Assembly (NCBI GenBank): GCA_028751875.1
Contig: CM054140.1
Coordinates: 29,604,408 to 29,668,407, forward strand
Reading direction: 5' to 3'
From: Rapana venosa
Taxonomy: Eukaryota > Mollusca > Gastropoda > Neogastropoda > Muricidae
DNA: 64,000 nucleotides
Shown here: piece by piece, positions 43,600 through 55,398 of the stretch
How the letters are laid out: the number at the start of each line of letters is the position of its first letter
How positions within the stretch are numbered: position 1 is the first letter of the stretch
Made by a program: the position numbers and the translations under genes
The notes under the pieces: model-generated
What the model was told of the DNA's origin: nothing
The model's database searches: none
Seen by the model: only the letters and a program-made list of their open reading frames with translations

Positions 43600-45640
43600 A
43601 GCCATTTCACAAAGCAGGTCGTTAGTTAGGGGTCCTCATGGCTTTAGTTGGATTTTTTTTTAACCTCTCTGCTGCTCCTGCTACCATAGTGGACATTTGT
43701 TTAAAACCCCATTTGGGGTGTGCATGTCAGCTGAACTTCAAACAACAATAATAGAAAGAACTATCCATATCACAAAATACTTATGCACTTGTTACTATGG
43801 TGACAAGCATGAGACATCATTTAACAACACTTGACAAACTTTAGACAAAGCTTCAGAATCCTTTTTATCCCCCCCCCCCTCCCTCCCTCCAACTCATGGA
43901 CAGGGGGGGGAGAGCAACGTTTGATCAACTTTATATTATAAAATGAAGATATTCACTTACTGTAGACACATTTTGCATAACCATTCTTCTCAGCATTCTT
44001 GAAATGGGACAAAAATGATTAAGTGGTTGTATCCATTCAGATGTATGATAATTTGATTAGTGGACAAACAAGTATAAAAACATTTTTTTATCAGTTTTAT
44101 TTTGTATACTACTGAGTTGAGCAAACAACAAACAAGCAAATGGTGGACAAACATGTATGAAAAAAAGAAAATAAGTTTTATTTTGTATACTACTGAGCTG
44201 AGCAAAAAACAAACAAGCAAATAAGATTTCAAGATTTAATTCCTTTCACCCCTTTTGGGGTATGGAGGATTACAAACAAATTGAACAGGAGAATAAAACA
44301 AACAGCAATATACCCAAAAATAACATGAATACTAACAGTAACTGGAAAGCAAGAGTTCATCCATAATGATAAGCAAACAGTATTAATGACTCGATACTAT
44401 TTTTAAGTATACACATTTCTTTAAAAGACATAATCTACACATATGAAAGACAATTGAAATTTCAAGAAGACCACCGCCACCACAAAAAACCGAACTGCTT
44501 CAGTTTTAAGCTACAAATTATCTACTTATTTAGTCACCATAGCACCATCAATCCAAATGATTTACGTTGTCCACTACCACCTAATTCTCCAGTCAAAAAA
44601 AAAAAAAAAAAGGTTGGGGAAGGGGGGTGGGGGCGAACAAAGGAAACCCAACAAAAATAAAGGGGGGGGAAAAAAACATACAAAATAAGATTAATGTCGT
44701 TGCATACCACCAGATCTAGTCTAGATCTACTGCAGTGTTGACTCCGTCATGTTCCTTCGCAAGACTGCTTTCTTTTGTCAAATGTCGCTATCAATGTGGG
44801 TTAATCAGTATATCGCACCTTCTAAATTCGGTCACAGTCTAGAATACGAGACTAGTTACTTGGTTTGGATCAGTGTAACCCATACATCAGTTTTGTTTTC
44901 CAGTAACCCGTTACCCCAGCTACTGACAGTAGACCATTGTAATTGACCTCATAATAAATGTCGTCTGCAACAATTCCTACCAATAAATATTATTCACTGA
45001 ACAGTAGGTATAGCAATACTGCATTGCTGTTTAAGTGCATTGCTTGCACACTACAGAAGACCAAATTATCAACCAATTAAAACCCAACAAGAAACAAACA
45101 AAACAAAAAAACTTTTAAAAAACTAAACCTGCAACTGGAAAAACGACCACTCCCCCAAACCAAACAAGAAGAACTGGATTTTAAGGATCAAGAATTATCT
45201 CTACCTGAAAGACAAAGAATGGGGCAGTCGAGGCAGGCCTACTGGGTGGTGGTATGTTACAGTAACAATAACGGTTTATTCGGTTTTTGCAGGCCGTCTG
45301 GCCCATATGAACAGAAAATATGCACATAAAATAATTATATGGTGAGCAATAAGGCTACACAACAGACTGTTTTGATGCAGTAAGCACAGATCGTTTCCAA
45401 AAATATAAGCAACAGGGTTCTTAACTATGAAGCCAGAATAATTTTGTTTCTAAGTTTCAATGATTCTCTAATGTACATAGCAATTTTGAAAACTGATTTC
45501 TCTGTCATGTTCTTACAATCAAGATGACTGCAACTCAAATTCTAACGTGCAGTGGTAGTGATATAGTGGCAGAGTTTGGGGTAGGTTTTGGGGGGTCTAT
45601 TTTTGCTTTGTTGTTGGTGGTGGTGTTTGTTGTTGGTGTT
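43600..45640 (-). other. Region upstream of the RAD51AP-like gene
   Basis: No second gene recognised. On the minus strand CTACA/GTAAGTG near 43966 is a good donor and could end a 5' UTR exon. A direct duplication of about 80 bp lies at 44030-44222. A and G homopolymers lie at 44597-44630. Confidence 0.45.
44060..44222 (+). repeat. Direct duplication, about 80 bp, two copies
   Basis: AGTTTTATTTTGTATACTAC followed by TGAGTTGAGCAAACAAC and AAACAAGCAAAT occurs twice (44093-44140, 44175-44222), each with a TGGACAAACA block upstream. Confidence 0.88.
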
Positions 45641-45694
45641 GTTTTTTTTGGGGGGTGTATATTAAAGTCCCAGCGAATCTATCTGCTTTAGGGA

Positions 45695-45990
45695 TTGCAC
45701 CATCAACCAGCCACTACTGCCGGGGTCTTGTCAGTACAAATAGCATCCCCACCTTTTGGAAATTCTATGCTAGGAATTCTCTTTTTTCTATACCTCTCCT
45801 TGTTTTTACCATGTTCAATTTGTTTGTGTCACCTTGTATATGTTCTACCTTCTTTGTCCCTTCTCCTGCCTGTTTTCCTGAAAGACTTTTAAAAAATAAC
45901 AATTCTCTCCCACACTGAAGTTGGATGCCCTGAGTCTGACTTGTCAGGCGTTTAACGGCAGTACAACCCATTTTCGCAAATATGACAGAC
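45695..45990 (-). mobile_element. Unclassified interspersed repeat
   Basis: Inverse match to 52545-52770: both share GGTGGGGATGCTATTT, GGGAGAGAATTG and an ACTGCCGTTAA end. It may be a LINE 3' remnant; no domain was identified. Confidence 0.55.
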
Positions 45991-46138
45991 AACAATAGTT
46001 GCTGTCTGAGCGTTCAACCAAGAGGATTCCGAAATTTTTCAGCTACTATTATGTCATATTTGACACCAAACTGAAACTTGTCCTGTTATATTTATTTTTA
46101 TTTAATTAATTTATTTATTATTTTATATGGAGGATATA

Positions 46139-46530
46139 TGGATCAGAGAGCTGGGTATTTCAGAGGCATGAAGCTATTGAACGAGTACACGTCAAATTCT
46201 GCAAGATGATTACAATAGTAGGGAGAGATGTTTAAAACAAATTTGCTCCCGGAAAATGTGGCAGACTTCCTATTTATACAGATACTTTTGTTTGTGTTTT
46301 AAAATACTGGTGCAGAGTTTTGTCCAAGTCTGATAGTAGATACCCTAAACAATGTTACAAAATACTTAAATGCATGCTCCATCTGGTAGATGTAATTGGG
46401 CTTTTCGAGTAAGAGTAGGCCTACTGCTGTGTAGGCATGATTTGGCTATAATGCAAGATGTTGGAAACGTGCCTTGCTTCTTGTGTAAATTTAAACGACT
46501 GGCGGTCAGAGGGACTGGAGTCCCAGGGGA
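46139..46530 (+). mobile_element. LINE ORF2 C-terminal remnant
   Basis: With several frame breaks it reads ESWVFQRHEAIERVHVKFCK, KCGRLPIYT, VLKYWCRVLS and NWAFRVRV. This pattern matches the region downstream of the reverse transcriptase in a common invertebrate LINE type. The clade was not assigned. Confidence 0.6.
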
Positions 46531-46607
46531 TGATGATATAATTATTAGAGTAGAGGTGTGGGCAGTAGAGATTACCCAGTTTGTCTGTCCCTGGCACCTC
46601 TACTATG

Positions 46608-46790
46608 TGTAGGATTAGCTCAATATAGATCTAGTATTGCAGACGCTTCTGTAAGGGCCATAACTCTCATACCGTAACTAAGGTGACTGAGATACACACA
46701 TGGAATTGTGGGTAGAATATTAACAGCTAACTTCGATCTCTTCACGGCACACACATACACACGCTACCACGAGCACAGGCCAATTCTAGA
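46608..46790 (+). repeat. 5' LTR (183 bp)
   Basis: Starts TGTAGGATTAGCTCAATATA and ends GGCCAATTCTAGA. It differs from the 3' LTR at one base (A here, G there, in the CACACAxTACACAC stretch). It does not end in canonical CA; the boundary is set by the target duplication and the second LTR. Confidence 0.96.
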
Positions 46791-46804
46791 TGGTGGCAGC
46801 GGTC
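46791..46804 (+). promoter_or_regulatory. Primer binding site
   Basis: TGGTGGCAGCGGTC starts directly at the LTR end. TGG pairs with the CCA of a tRNA 3' end. The tRNA species was not determined. Confidence 0.75.
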
Positions 46805-46833
46805 TTTTATGAACCAAGATTGCTGACACGAAG

Positions 46834-48972
46834 ATGGAAGAAGTAGCAGCAAGGACAGACGAAGCTGTTCGACGTCCGATAAGTCTCCCAGCTCCAAAAC
46901 CATTCCACGGCACAGCAGCCAGCTGGCCAAAATGGAAGCAACGTTTCCTTCGTTACAGAACAGGTTCAGGTCTTATGAACAAAACTAGAGAAGAACAGGT
47001 GAGTGTATTTTTATACACTATGGGAGATGTGGCAGACGATATAATGTCAACCATGAACATTGATGAAGACACTGTTCAACAGGATGAGATCGTCACTGCT
47101 TTTGATCAATACTTTGGTGCTCGAAAAATACCATTGTTGAGAGAGCCAAGTTCAACAAAAGAATACAAAGGCCTGGAGAGACAGTTGAAAATTTTATTCA
47201 AGATTTATTCAAATTGGCTGAAGAATGTGAATATGGTCAATTAAAAGAGGAACTGATAAGAGACCGAATAGTTGTTGGTGTACTCGATGATGCACTCTCC
47301 AACGAACTCCAAGCTAAAGCTGACTTAACTCTTACTCAAGCAGTCCAGTCTAGCAGACAAGCTGAAGAGAGAAAAGAGAGTCAACCAGTGATCAGAGGCG
47401 ACGCTTCTATCAACGTTGACAAACAATGTTCTGCATTGAAAGAACAGTATCAGCCACAGTTTCCATCAACCAGTAGAGCCAACTACAATTTCAAATCTTG
47501 CGGATATTGCGGCAAGGAATCTCATCCAAGAGACAAATGTCCTGCGCGCACAGCTATTTGTTCATCTTGCCACAAGAAAGGACATTATCAGGTTGTTTGC
47601 CGAAGTACTGGCCATTACAAACGACAATATGGACACAAATCAGTTCATGAATTATCAGATGAAGATGATGCTTCACACGAACTAGATGACGAATTTTTAG
47701 GCCATGTCTTCCATCTCCAGGATGATGACTGCTGGACAGCAGAAATAACCACAAATGGCAAACCTCATATCTTCAAACTAGATACGGGTGCATCAGTTTC
47801 AGTAGTGGGGGAAAGCTGGGCTAGGACACACCAGCTAATCAAGTCTCGGAAATCACTGAAAGGTCCAGGCAACACTACTCTTACGATACTGGGCATAATT
47901 CAAGCACAGCTGCGCCACGGAGACAAACAAATGACAGAAACTCTCTACGTTCTGAAAGGCCAGTCATGCTCTCTCCTCAGTAGGGCAGCCTGTGTCAAGT
48001 TGGGATTGATCTCACGTGTCAACCAAGTCAACTATCCAAAGACACCTGACTTCAAAAGTGAGTTTCCCAAACTTTTTCAAGTACGCCTAGGTAAATTGGA
48101 CAAACCTTACAACATCACTCTCAAAGATTGTGCAAAACCTGTGTGCATTTATGTCCAAGAAAAAATAGCACACCCTCTAATTCCAAAAGTCAAAACTGAG
48201 ATTGACCGTATGCTCAAGGAAGGTGTTATCTCACCTGTCACAGAACCAACCAGTTGGTGCTCTGGAATAGTGGTAGTCCCAAAGACCAATGGATCTATAC
48301 GCCTCTGTGTAGATCTCACTCAACTGAACAAATCCGTTCAACGGGAGATTCATCCTATAGCTTCAGTTGATGAAAGCCTGGCTAAACTGGCCAATTCCAA
48401 AGTTTTCTCGAAGCTAGATGCTCGAAGCGGCTTTTGGCAGATACCTCTCAGTGAAGAATCAAAGCCGTACACAACGTTCATCACACCTTTTGGACGATAT
48501 TGTTTCAACCGACTTCCCTTCGGGATCAGTTCAGCAAGTGAGGTATTTCAGCGAGCCATCTCAACAATCCTTGTCGACTTGGAAGGCGTTATATGCCACA
48601 TGGATGATATTCTTGTCCATGCTGAAGACCAAGCCACTCATGATCAACGTCTTCGAACAGTCCTGAATCGACTACAAGAAGCTGATCTCACTCTCAATGA
48701 AAAATGTGAATTTTCCAAAGACTCTATTCGATTTTTGGGCCACATCATCGACACCTCTGGCATTCGCCCAGATCCAGCAAAAGTGGAGGCCATCAACAAT
48801 TTTCCTTCGCCACAAACATCACTGAGCTTCAACGCTTCATGGGCATGGCAAACCAACTGGCCAAGTTCATGCCCAATCTTGCCAATCTCACAGCCCCTCT
48901 ACGCTGTCTTCTACACAAGAACACTCAATGGATATGGAGCGATCAACAGGAAACAGCTTTCCAGCAAATCAA
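46834..48972 (+). pseudogene. gag, protease and reverse transcriptase part of the element
   Basis: Starts with the MEEVAARTDE methionine, 43 bp after the LTR. Gag includes FHGTAASWPKWKQRF. Two CCHC knuckles (C-x2-C-x4-H-x4-C) lie near 47500 and 47556. Protease active site LDTGASVSVVGE is near 47778. RT motifs: KLDARSGFWQIPL, LPFGISSA and the catalytic HMDDILVH near 48598. The frame shifts by minus one at the A run 47124-47128, again near 48811 and again near 48970. Each looks like a one-base loss, so no single frame covers the product. Confidence 0.92.
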
Positions 48973-50803
48973 AATCTCTTGATTTCACCTCCTGTTCTCG
49001 CTCACTACAGCCCCAGACGAGAGACTTTTATAGCAGCTGACGCATCCAACGCAGGCATTGGTGCTGTCTTGTTCCAAACTCAAGAGAACAAATCACGACG
49101 TCCAGTCTGCTATATTTCACGCTCTCTCTCAGACGCTGAGCATAACTACGCTGTAATAGAAAAAGAGGCATTAGCAGTCACTTGGGCCTGTGAGAGACTG
49201 AGTGAATATATCCTTGGCCTCAGCTTCACTGTAGAGACTGATCACAAGCCCCTGGTACCACTGCTCTCATCTACAGAACTTTCCAAAATGCCACCTCGCA
49301 TTCAGCGGTTTCGACTACGACTCATGCGTTTCTCTCCAAATGTTGTGCACGTGGCTGGAAAAAATCAGACAACAGCGGACGCACTGTCACGTGCACCACA
49401 TGCTCAGCCAAAAAAAGCGGACAACAGTCTCATCGATGATGCAACAGTCTATTGTAATCAGGTCATCGATAATCTGCCAGCTTCAGCAAACAAGCTGCAT
49501 GAAATCAAGGAAGTACAAAAATCAGACCCTGAAACGACACAAATCCGAGAATACTGCATCAGTGGATGGCCCACCTACATGCCAGAGTCACCACTTCTCA
49601 AGCAATACTGGACAAACAGAGAACACTTGACCATCGTCAATGATCTGCTACTGTTTGATGACAGAATCGTTATCCCCAGGGAGATGAGAATGGACATTCT
49701 AAATCGTATTCACGAAGGGCACCTCGGAATCACAAAATGCAGAGCTCTTGCTTCATCCTCAGTTTGGTGGCCATACATATCTTCTCAGATTGAAGACCTT
49801 GTCAACAAATGTGCTATTTGTGACAAACACAGACTGACACGAAAGGAACCTCTACTTCCCTCTTCCTTTCCTGATCGACCATGGTCTAGACTGGGAATGG
49901 ATCTGTTCGAGCTACACGGGAAGACTTACATCGTTGTAGTCGACTATTACTCCCGCTGGACAGAACTACGTCGTCTTGACAACCAGACTAGCAGTAGCCT
50001 CATCGCCAAACTGAAAAGCATCTTTGCTGTTCACGGCATACCTGATGTAGTGATGTCTGACAACGGACCTCAGTTTGCCAGTGCTGACTTCCGCAATTTT
50101 GCTTCAGACTTCGGCTTCACCCACACGACGAGCTCTCCAAACTATCCTCAGAGCAATGGGGAAGCTGAAAGAGCAGTACAGACCGTCAAAAATCTTCTCA
50201 AAAAAGCAAAGGATCCCTACATTGCACTACTCCTATACAGAGCAAGCCCTTTGCAAAATGGTCTATCACCCAGTGAACTACTGATGGGGAGAAAATTAAA
50301 AACCAAAGTCCCCATACTTCCATCCCATCTACAGCCCCAAACTCCTGACCACTCTCTCGTCAAGCAGAAAGAGGAGTGCATGAAGCAAAAGCAACGTGTC
50401 AACTTCAACAATCGTCATGCTGCTAAAGAAGCTCCAGCGCTGAAACTCGGGGACACCGTCTTCATTAAGGACATGAACAAGTCAGGAGAGATCTTGGCGA
50501 AACACCCCAATCCACGTTCCTACATTGTGTCTACGGAATCAGGCACCATCAGACGGAACAGAACACACCTTGTGGCAACTCCAAGGGAAAATCAACCTCT
50601 GCAACTAACCACTACAACAGCTGTGAGAACGTCATCATCACCCTTGCCTTCATCGCCACAACCATCACCTCAGCGCGTTCCTTCCACAGCTCAACATTCA
50701 TCGCTGGTTTCCTCTTCAAACCCTGCTCCAATATACACACATTCAGACACCCCCCAAATGCTTCGCAGATCAAGCAGAGTAATCAAAAAACCACAGCGCC
50801 TTG

Positions 50804-50811
<8 letters not shown>
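48973..50811 (+). CDS. RNase H and integrase part of the element
   Basis: Open from the third frame break to the TAA at 50809. RNase H: DASNAGIGAVLFQ and EKEALAVTWACE. Integrase: an H-x3-H and C-x2-C zinc-binding region (HEGHLG; CAICDKH), then the DDE core with Asp in VVVDYYSRW, Asp in SDNGPQF and Glu in NGEAERAVQ, and the C-terminal LKLGDTVFIKD region. It ends RVIKKPQRLDL. An apparent Met at 48928 is in this frame but belongs to the broken RT/RH junction. Confidence 0.94.

Positions 50812-50848
<37 letters not shown>
50812..50848 (+). repeat. Poly(A) run after the element's stop
   Basis: About 38 A directly after the stop codon, inside the element and before the PPT. Homopolymer length is unreliable. 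Confidence 0.88.
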
Positions 50849-50856
<8 letters not shown>

Positions 50857-50922
50857 TAGTACAGAATAATGGACAAGTTAAAAACTCAGCTTTCCACATT
50901 TAATTGATATTATATTTCACCT

Positions 50923-50935
50923 AAAAAAGGGGGAG
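50923..50935 (+). promoter_or_regulatory. Polypurine tract
   Basis: AAAAAAGGGGGAG immediately upstream of the 3' LTR, the expected plus-strand primer. Confidence 0.88.
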
Positions 50936-50936
50936 T

Positions 50937-51119
50937 TGTAGGATTAGCTCAATATAGATCTAGTATTGCAGACGCTTCTGTAAGGGCCATAACTCTCATA
51001 CCGTAACTAAGGTGACTGAGATACACACATGGAATTGTGGGTAGAATATTAACAGCTAACTTCGATCTCTTCACGGCACACACGTACACACGCTACCACG
51101 AGCACAGGCCAATTCTAGA
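50937..51119 (+). repeat. 3' LTR (183 bp)
   Basis: 182 of 183 bases identical to the 5' LTR by my comparison. Followed by the CTATG target duplication. Confidence 0.96.
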
Positions 51120-51139
51120 CTATGTAGCACTTAAGAGTG

Positions 51140-52190
51140 AAAAGGGCATGCCACGGCTGTTAGTCCCCTGATAGACATAGCCCTTCTCATCTCAAAACTG
51201 TTGTGTGTGATTCACCAGCATCATTGGACACAGTGTATAAAATGGGCCTTTCAAAACACATGGGTCTCAAGATAGATGGCAGAAACAACAAATTGGGCCC
51301 ATGCCTAGCTGATGATACAGCACTACTTGCCTATAACACTACCAGCATGAAGAGATAATTACACAGAATAGATGCAACAGGAAGAAGAGCTGGTCTCGAG
51401 CTCAATGCCAAAAATAAATAAATGAATAAATAAATTTTTAAAAAAGAAAGACAAAAGTGCGCATGTTCCCAGAACCAGCTGCCAAATAGAATATGACTGA
51501 ATTACAGATTGACAAAACTCCTTTAGAAATGTAAAAGGCTTTAAATATCTCGGCTCAGTCAAAACAAATGACGGATCATGCACCAAGGATATAAGAAAAA
51601 CAAGAATAAGCATGGCTACTGAATGAGCCAACTAGAAAACAGAAAACATCTGAATAGATTGCAATTTTCCTCCCAGCTGAAAATGAAATTAATGAACTGC
51701 CCATCATGCTATAATGACTGTACATCCTGGACACAAAGAAAAGATGATGAAAAGGAAAAGAAAAAAAGAATGGAAGCAGCTGAGATGTGTGTGGGTTTTT
51801 GTGTTTTGTTTTGTTTTGTTTGCTTGTTTGTTTGCTTTAGAAAGGTGCTCAGAGTTGGTTAGGCAGACAAAAGAACGAATGAAAGCATTATTACACAAAT
51901 TTGCAAGAACAAGAAAACTGAAACTAAGATAAGTAGGCCATGCGCTACGAAACCAAAATAATGACCTCATGAAAGACAGTCTTACAAGCAAGACCAAGGA
52001 CAAGGAAAAAGGCAGACCACCAGGTTCCCTCATTAGCAACATCACCGCATCCTGTGGCATAAGAATCCATGAAGTCGACCAGCAGGGCCAGCAGAGACTG
52101 GAGCAAATGGAGAAGAAGGATCATATCGGTGTCCTTGGGTGCAGTGGCTAATGCTGAACTCGGTGATGCCGATAGATGAGACAAGTGAGA
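51140..52190 (+). mobile_element. LINE remnant (RT motif 7 to C-terminus)
   Basis: Decayed frames read LADDTALLAY (RT catalytic ADD), AGLELNAKNK, FKYLGSVKTNDGSCTKD, LGHAL-like text and KGRPPGSLISNITASCG, then RLEQMEK. It is interrupted by many stops and a T-rich insertion near 51790-51840. It differs from the RTE copies in the window. Confidence 0.7.
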
Positions 52191-52544
52191 TTTATGTCAA
52201 CACCGTCGTTCCTGTCGTGTGTTTACTGGGGTGCAATAAATTGCCTCTGAATAGCACGACTCACCCAAAAACAACACATGAAAGACCTCCCCTGTAAATA
52301 ATGTGACAAAATGCATGGAAGATTTTTGTCATTTCAAGTTGGTCTGTCCCAAATAATTATGATAGTCTTCCTAAAAAAAAATTGTTACCACTATATTACT
52401 ACCGCTTCTCATCAGAAGGTATGTTACAGTTTCTATGTAACAACATGTCAGAGAAATCAGTTTTCAAAATTGCTATGTACATTGTAGAAATACTTAAAGT
52501 TAGAAACAAAATTGTACTAGGCCTTTTGCTTGCCTGTCATATGA

Positions 52545-52770
52545 GCAAAAAGGCGTTGCACTGCCGTTAAGCACAGGTAAAGTCAGGCCCCGTGCATATG
52601 GGAGAGAATTGCTAAAGAAAATAGACACCCCCCCCCCCCCCACACACACACAAAGACAAAAAGGGGGTGGCAGGAAGAACAGGAACAAGGCAGAAACAAA
52701 GAGAGGGACAGAAAAGAGGGATTTCCAGAAGGTGGGGATGCTATTTCTACTGATTGCTTGATCATCTTTA
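52545..52770 (+). mobile_element. Unclassified interspersed repeat
   Basis: Partner of 45695-45990 in opposite orientation. Contains a C run then CA run at 52627-52652. It is followed by a duplicated GATCATCTTTATTCCCA block (52768, 52807). Confidence 0.55.
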
Positions 52771-52829
52771 TTCCCAAAGGTTACAGACAGATTGATTGAT
52801 TGATTGATCATCTTTATTCCCACAGGTTA

Positions 52830-53200
52830 CAGAGAAGTGTTGACATGTGTGTTGTGTTGTGTTCATCCAGCCCTTGCCCTGCGTAGGGTCTATCATAAAT
52901 GACCACAGCTAATCATTTTTAGTAAGAGAGAGAGAGTCTGTGTATTGCTAATAAAAACAAACTTACTGATTAAATTGTCAATCTAAAAGCCATCAACAAA
53001 ATCAAGTCAAGGAAACTGATCTCAACAAAGAAACCACAATAACAACAAAACAAACAACCACCCCCCAAAAACAACAACAACCAAATCACACCCCCAAAAA
53101 ATAACAACAACAACAACAACAAACAAACCAACAACAAACAAACTGGTACTTTGCAAAGAATAACATACAAAGCAGTTAACTTACACAGTTTTGCATGTCA

Positions 53201-53234
<34 letters not shown>

Positions 53235-53920
53235 GGGGGGGGGGCGGGAAGACAGACAGACAGGCAGACATATAGAAGTAGTGTATTTACAGGAAATGAT
53301 CAAATAGTAATGTCTCATAAGATTCATGCAATTACAATGATTTCGTTAGATTCATGTACGACATTACCGAAAGGAAATAGCAGAGTTTTAGGAGGTTCAT
53401 GTAATAGGCCTATCCTGAAAAATACAGAGGTTTCGTATATGGTCTATACGAATGACTATATGGTGAAAAACTCTAGAGTTTAGAAGATTCGTGTAGCAAC
53501 ATATTTATTTCATATACACCGATAATTTCAGGAGCAGCTATGAAAATTCCTTTCTAGTAAAAGTTGCAGACCACAGTGCTCATTTGTCTCTCTTATCTGG
53601 ATCAGTCCTCGACTATGGTGCAGTCCTCACCGAGTTCGTCCATTGCTGTGATGTAGCCTATCTAAATCTAGCTAAATGCTTCTAAAAGTAAAAATCTACC
53701 TATCGATTTCAGAAGATCGGGGCACACTTCTGAGAATACTATTATCCATAATGAAGAAGTTGAAAACGTTTTCAACTATAAGTACTGTTTTTGATCACAA
53801 GTCAAACTGAGACCCTAACACTGACACTATTGTCATAAAGGGACAACAACCTTTGTATTTTCTAGGGAAGATTAACTCATTTTTTGTTGTTGACAGAAAG
53901 ATTCTTTTTTTGTTTTAAAA
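52830..53920 (+). other. Non-coding stretch
   Basis: A/C-rich, with GA then a G homopolymer (53200-53246). No exon or element was recognised. Confidence 0.5.
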
Positions 53921-53935
53921 GTCTTACATAGAGAG

Positions 53936-54232
53936 CAGGGGGACGGGATAGCTCAGTGGTTGGAGCACTCGCTTTCCCTCAGCCAAGTTAAGCAGCGTCG
54001 AGCGTGGTTACCAGTTGGATGGGTGACCTGTTTGCATGCCTTGGCTTCAGTACAGTTACCCCAGTTCACCCAGCTGTAAATGGGTACCTGTCCTCTCTAG
54101 GGTCATGGAAGGTAAAGCAGCGAGGGAGAGGAGATGGACGCTGCCCTCAATATGCTGGCCCTAGAGAAGTGAGGTCTCTGACGCCTAGCTCCCCTACGAC
54201 CTTATAGGTTATGGGACACCTTTACCGTTTAC
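53936..54232 (+). mobile_element. 5S/tRNA-type SINE, full length, 13 bp target duplication
   Basis: Begins with a tRNA-like segment (GGGATAGCTCAGTGGTTGGA, A box), then CAAGTTAAGCAGCGTCGAGC and GTTGGATGGGTGACC. The latter two closely resemble the central part of 5S rRNA. The body has CAGCTGTAAATGGGTACC, GAGGGAGAGGAGATGG and CTCAATATGCTGGCCC, ending ATGGGACACCTTTACCGTTT. CTTACATAGAGAG lies at 53923-53935 and 54233-54245. This is the best copy of the family. Confidence 0.92.
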
Positions 54233-54604
54233 CTTACATAGAGAGTGTTCTAAGTTTTGCTTTCATTTGTTTATACAATAGCCTTAGTGTTAAAAACAAG
54301 AATGATCTTCAGAGAATTGTTGGAATCTGTTAAACATTTTTTTTTTTAAATTAGAGAATGACAAAGTGATCTCTAGTCGTTCTGCAATCAGCAGCTTGTA
54401 CGCAAAGTGACTGCCATTTTGGCTGATCCCTCCCATGTTTTGTTTTCAGATTTTCAGTTGTTACCTTCAGGACACCGTTTTCAGTGCCCTAACAGTAAAC
54501 CAAACAGAAAGAAATTCTTTTGTGCCAGTAGCCATTCAAATTCTAAATTCACAATAACACTGACCTACCCAGTTTCACATTTCTCCAAGTTACTTGCCTG
54601 ATTG

Positions 54605-54606
<2 letters not shown>

Positions 54607-54640
<34 letters not shown>
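54607..54640 (+). repeat. (CA)n microsatellite
   Basis: CA run of about 15 units. Others lie at 55269-55297 and 57851-57890, and (TA)n at 54845-54877. Confidence 0.9.
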
Positions 54641-54642
<2 letters not shown>

Positions 54643-54659
54643 GTCTCTGGCATAGTCAT

Positions 54660-54841
54660 ATAGGACATTTGTTATAGTTTCATTAAGGTTAATCACTTTT
54701 TATGTTTTTGTTTCGGTGGTGTTTTTTAAATTTTATTGTATCTTTTGCTTTGCGTGGTTTCTTTTCATGATTAGACTACTTTTCCCCCCTTCGCATTTTT
54801 CAGTAGTGCCTCTACAACCACCTCAATTCTCAAACACCCTT

Positions 54842-54878
<37 letters not shown>

Positions 54879-55266
54879 CTCGTCTAATATCACTGAGAGT
54901 GAACAGACGTTTTTTCTATTTTAAACCCCCCTCCCCCCCCCCCCCCCCCCTTTGTTTGTACTGTTTGAGAGTATGAGTAATGGGTTCATTATTAAGGTAT
55001 GTCCCTATGAGCGGGGACTGGATGTAAAAAAGCACATGAGTACTTTTTCATTGTCCTGGTAATAAAAGAATTTGTCTCTCTTACTTACAATGTGTAGATG
55101 TTCTTTTTATGACTTTATTGGTCCCCTCCCCCCCCTCTTTATTGTGTGAGTGTATGGGTATTGCGCTTACTTTATCATCATGACATTCAATTTGTATGAG
55201 TATAATAAAAAAATGTTGATGTTGATCGTGTGTTATGTGAGTATTATATATTTAGTATTATCCCTG

Positions 55267-55297
<31 letters not shown>

Positions 55298-55385
55298 TTC
55301 TCTCTCTCTCAATGACTGTATAGATTTAGATTTCTTCTTTTGTTTCGTTTCTTGTTTTTATTGTGTGAATGTATGGGTATTGAGT
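54660..55385 (+). other. Non-coding AT-rich stretch with SINE tail
   Basis: Contains (TA)n, a C homopolymer (54929-54950), and at 55012-55072 the 3' end of the shared-body SINE (GGGGACTGGATGTAAAAAAG to ATAAAAGAATT). Confidence 0.6.
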
Positions 55386-55398
55386 TTATTTCATTATC

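Larger units (their letters stand above)
46608..51119 (+). mobile_element. Ty3/gypsy-type LTR retrotransposon, near complete
   Basis: 4.5 kb element with 183 bp LTRs and a 5 bp target duplication CTATG (46603-46607, 51120-51124). PBS at 46791 and PPT at 50923-50935. Domain order: Gag, two CCHC knuckles, protease, reverse transcriptase, RNase H, integrase. Integrase after RNase H defines Ty3/gypsy. The small size, two knuckles and absence of an envelope frame suggest a Mag/SURL-like lineage; that is a recollection. Three single-base frame breaks interrupt an otherwise intact coding region. Confidence 0.96.

Noticed and set aside
45655..45918. 87-residue hydrophobic open frame
   Set aside because: It overlaps an interspersed repeat that occurs inverted at 52545-52770, and has no start or splice context.
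48928..48972. Independent second pol gene starting at the Met at 48928
   Set aside because: The start lies inside the RT/RNase H region and is only the far side of a frame break. The element has one continuous pol.
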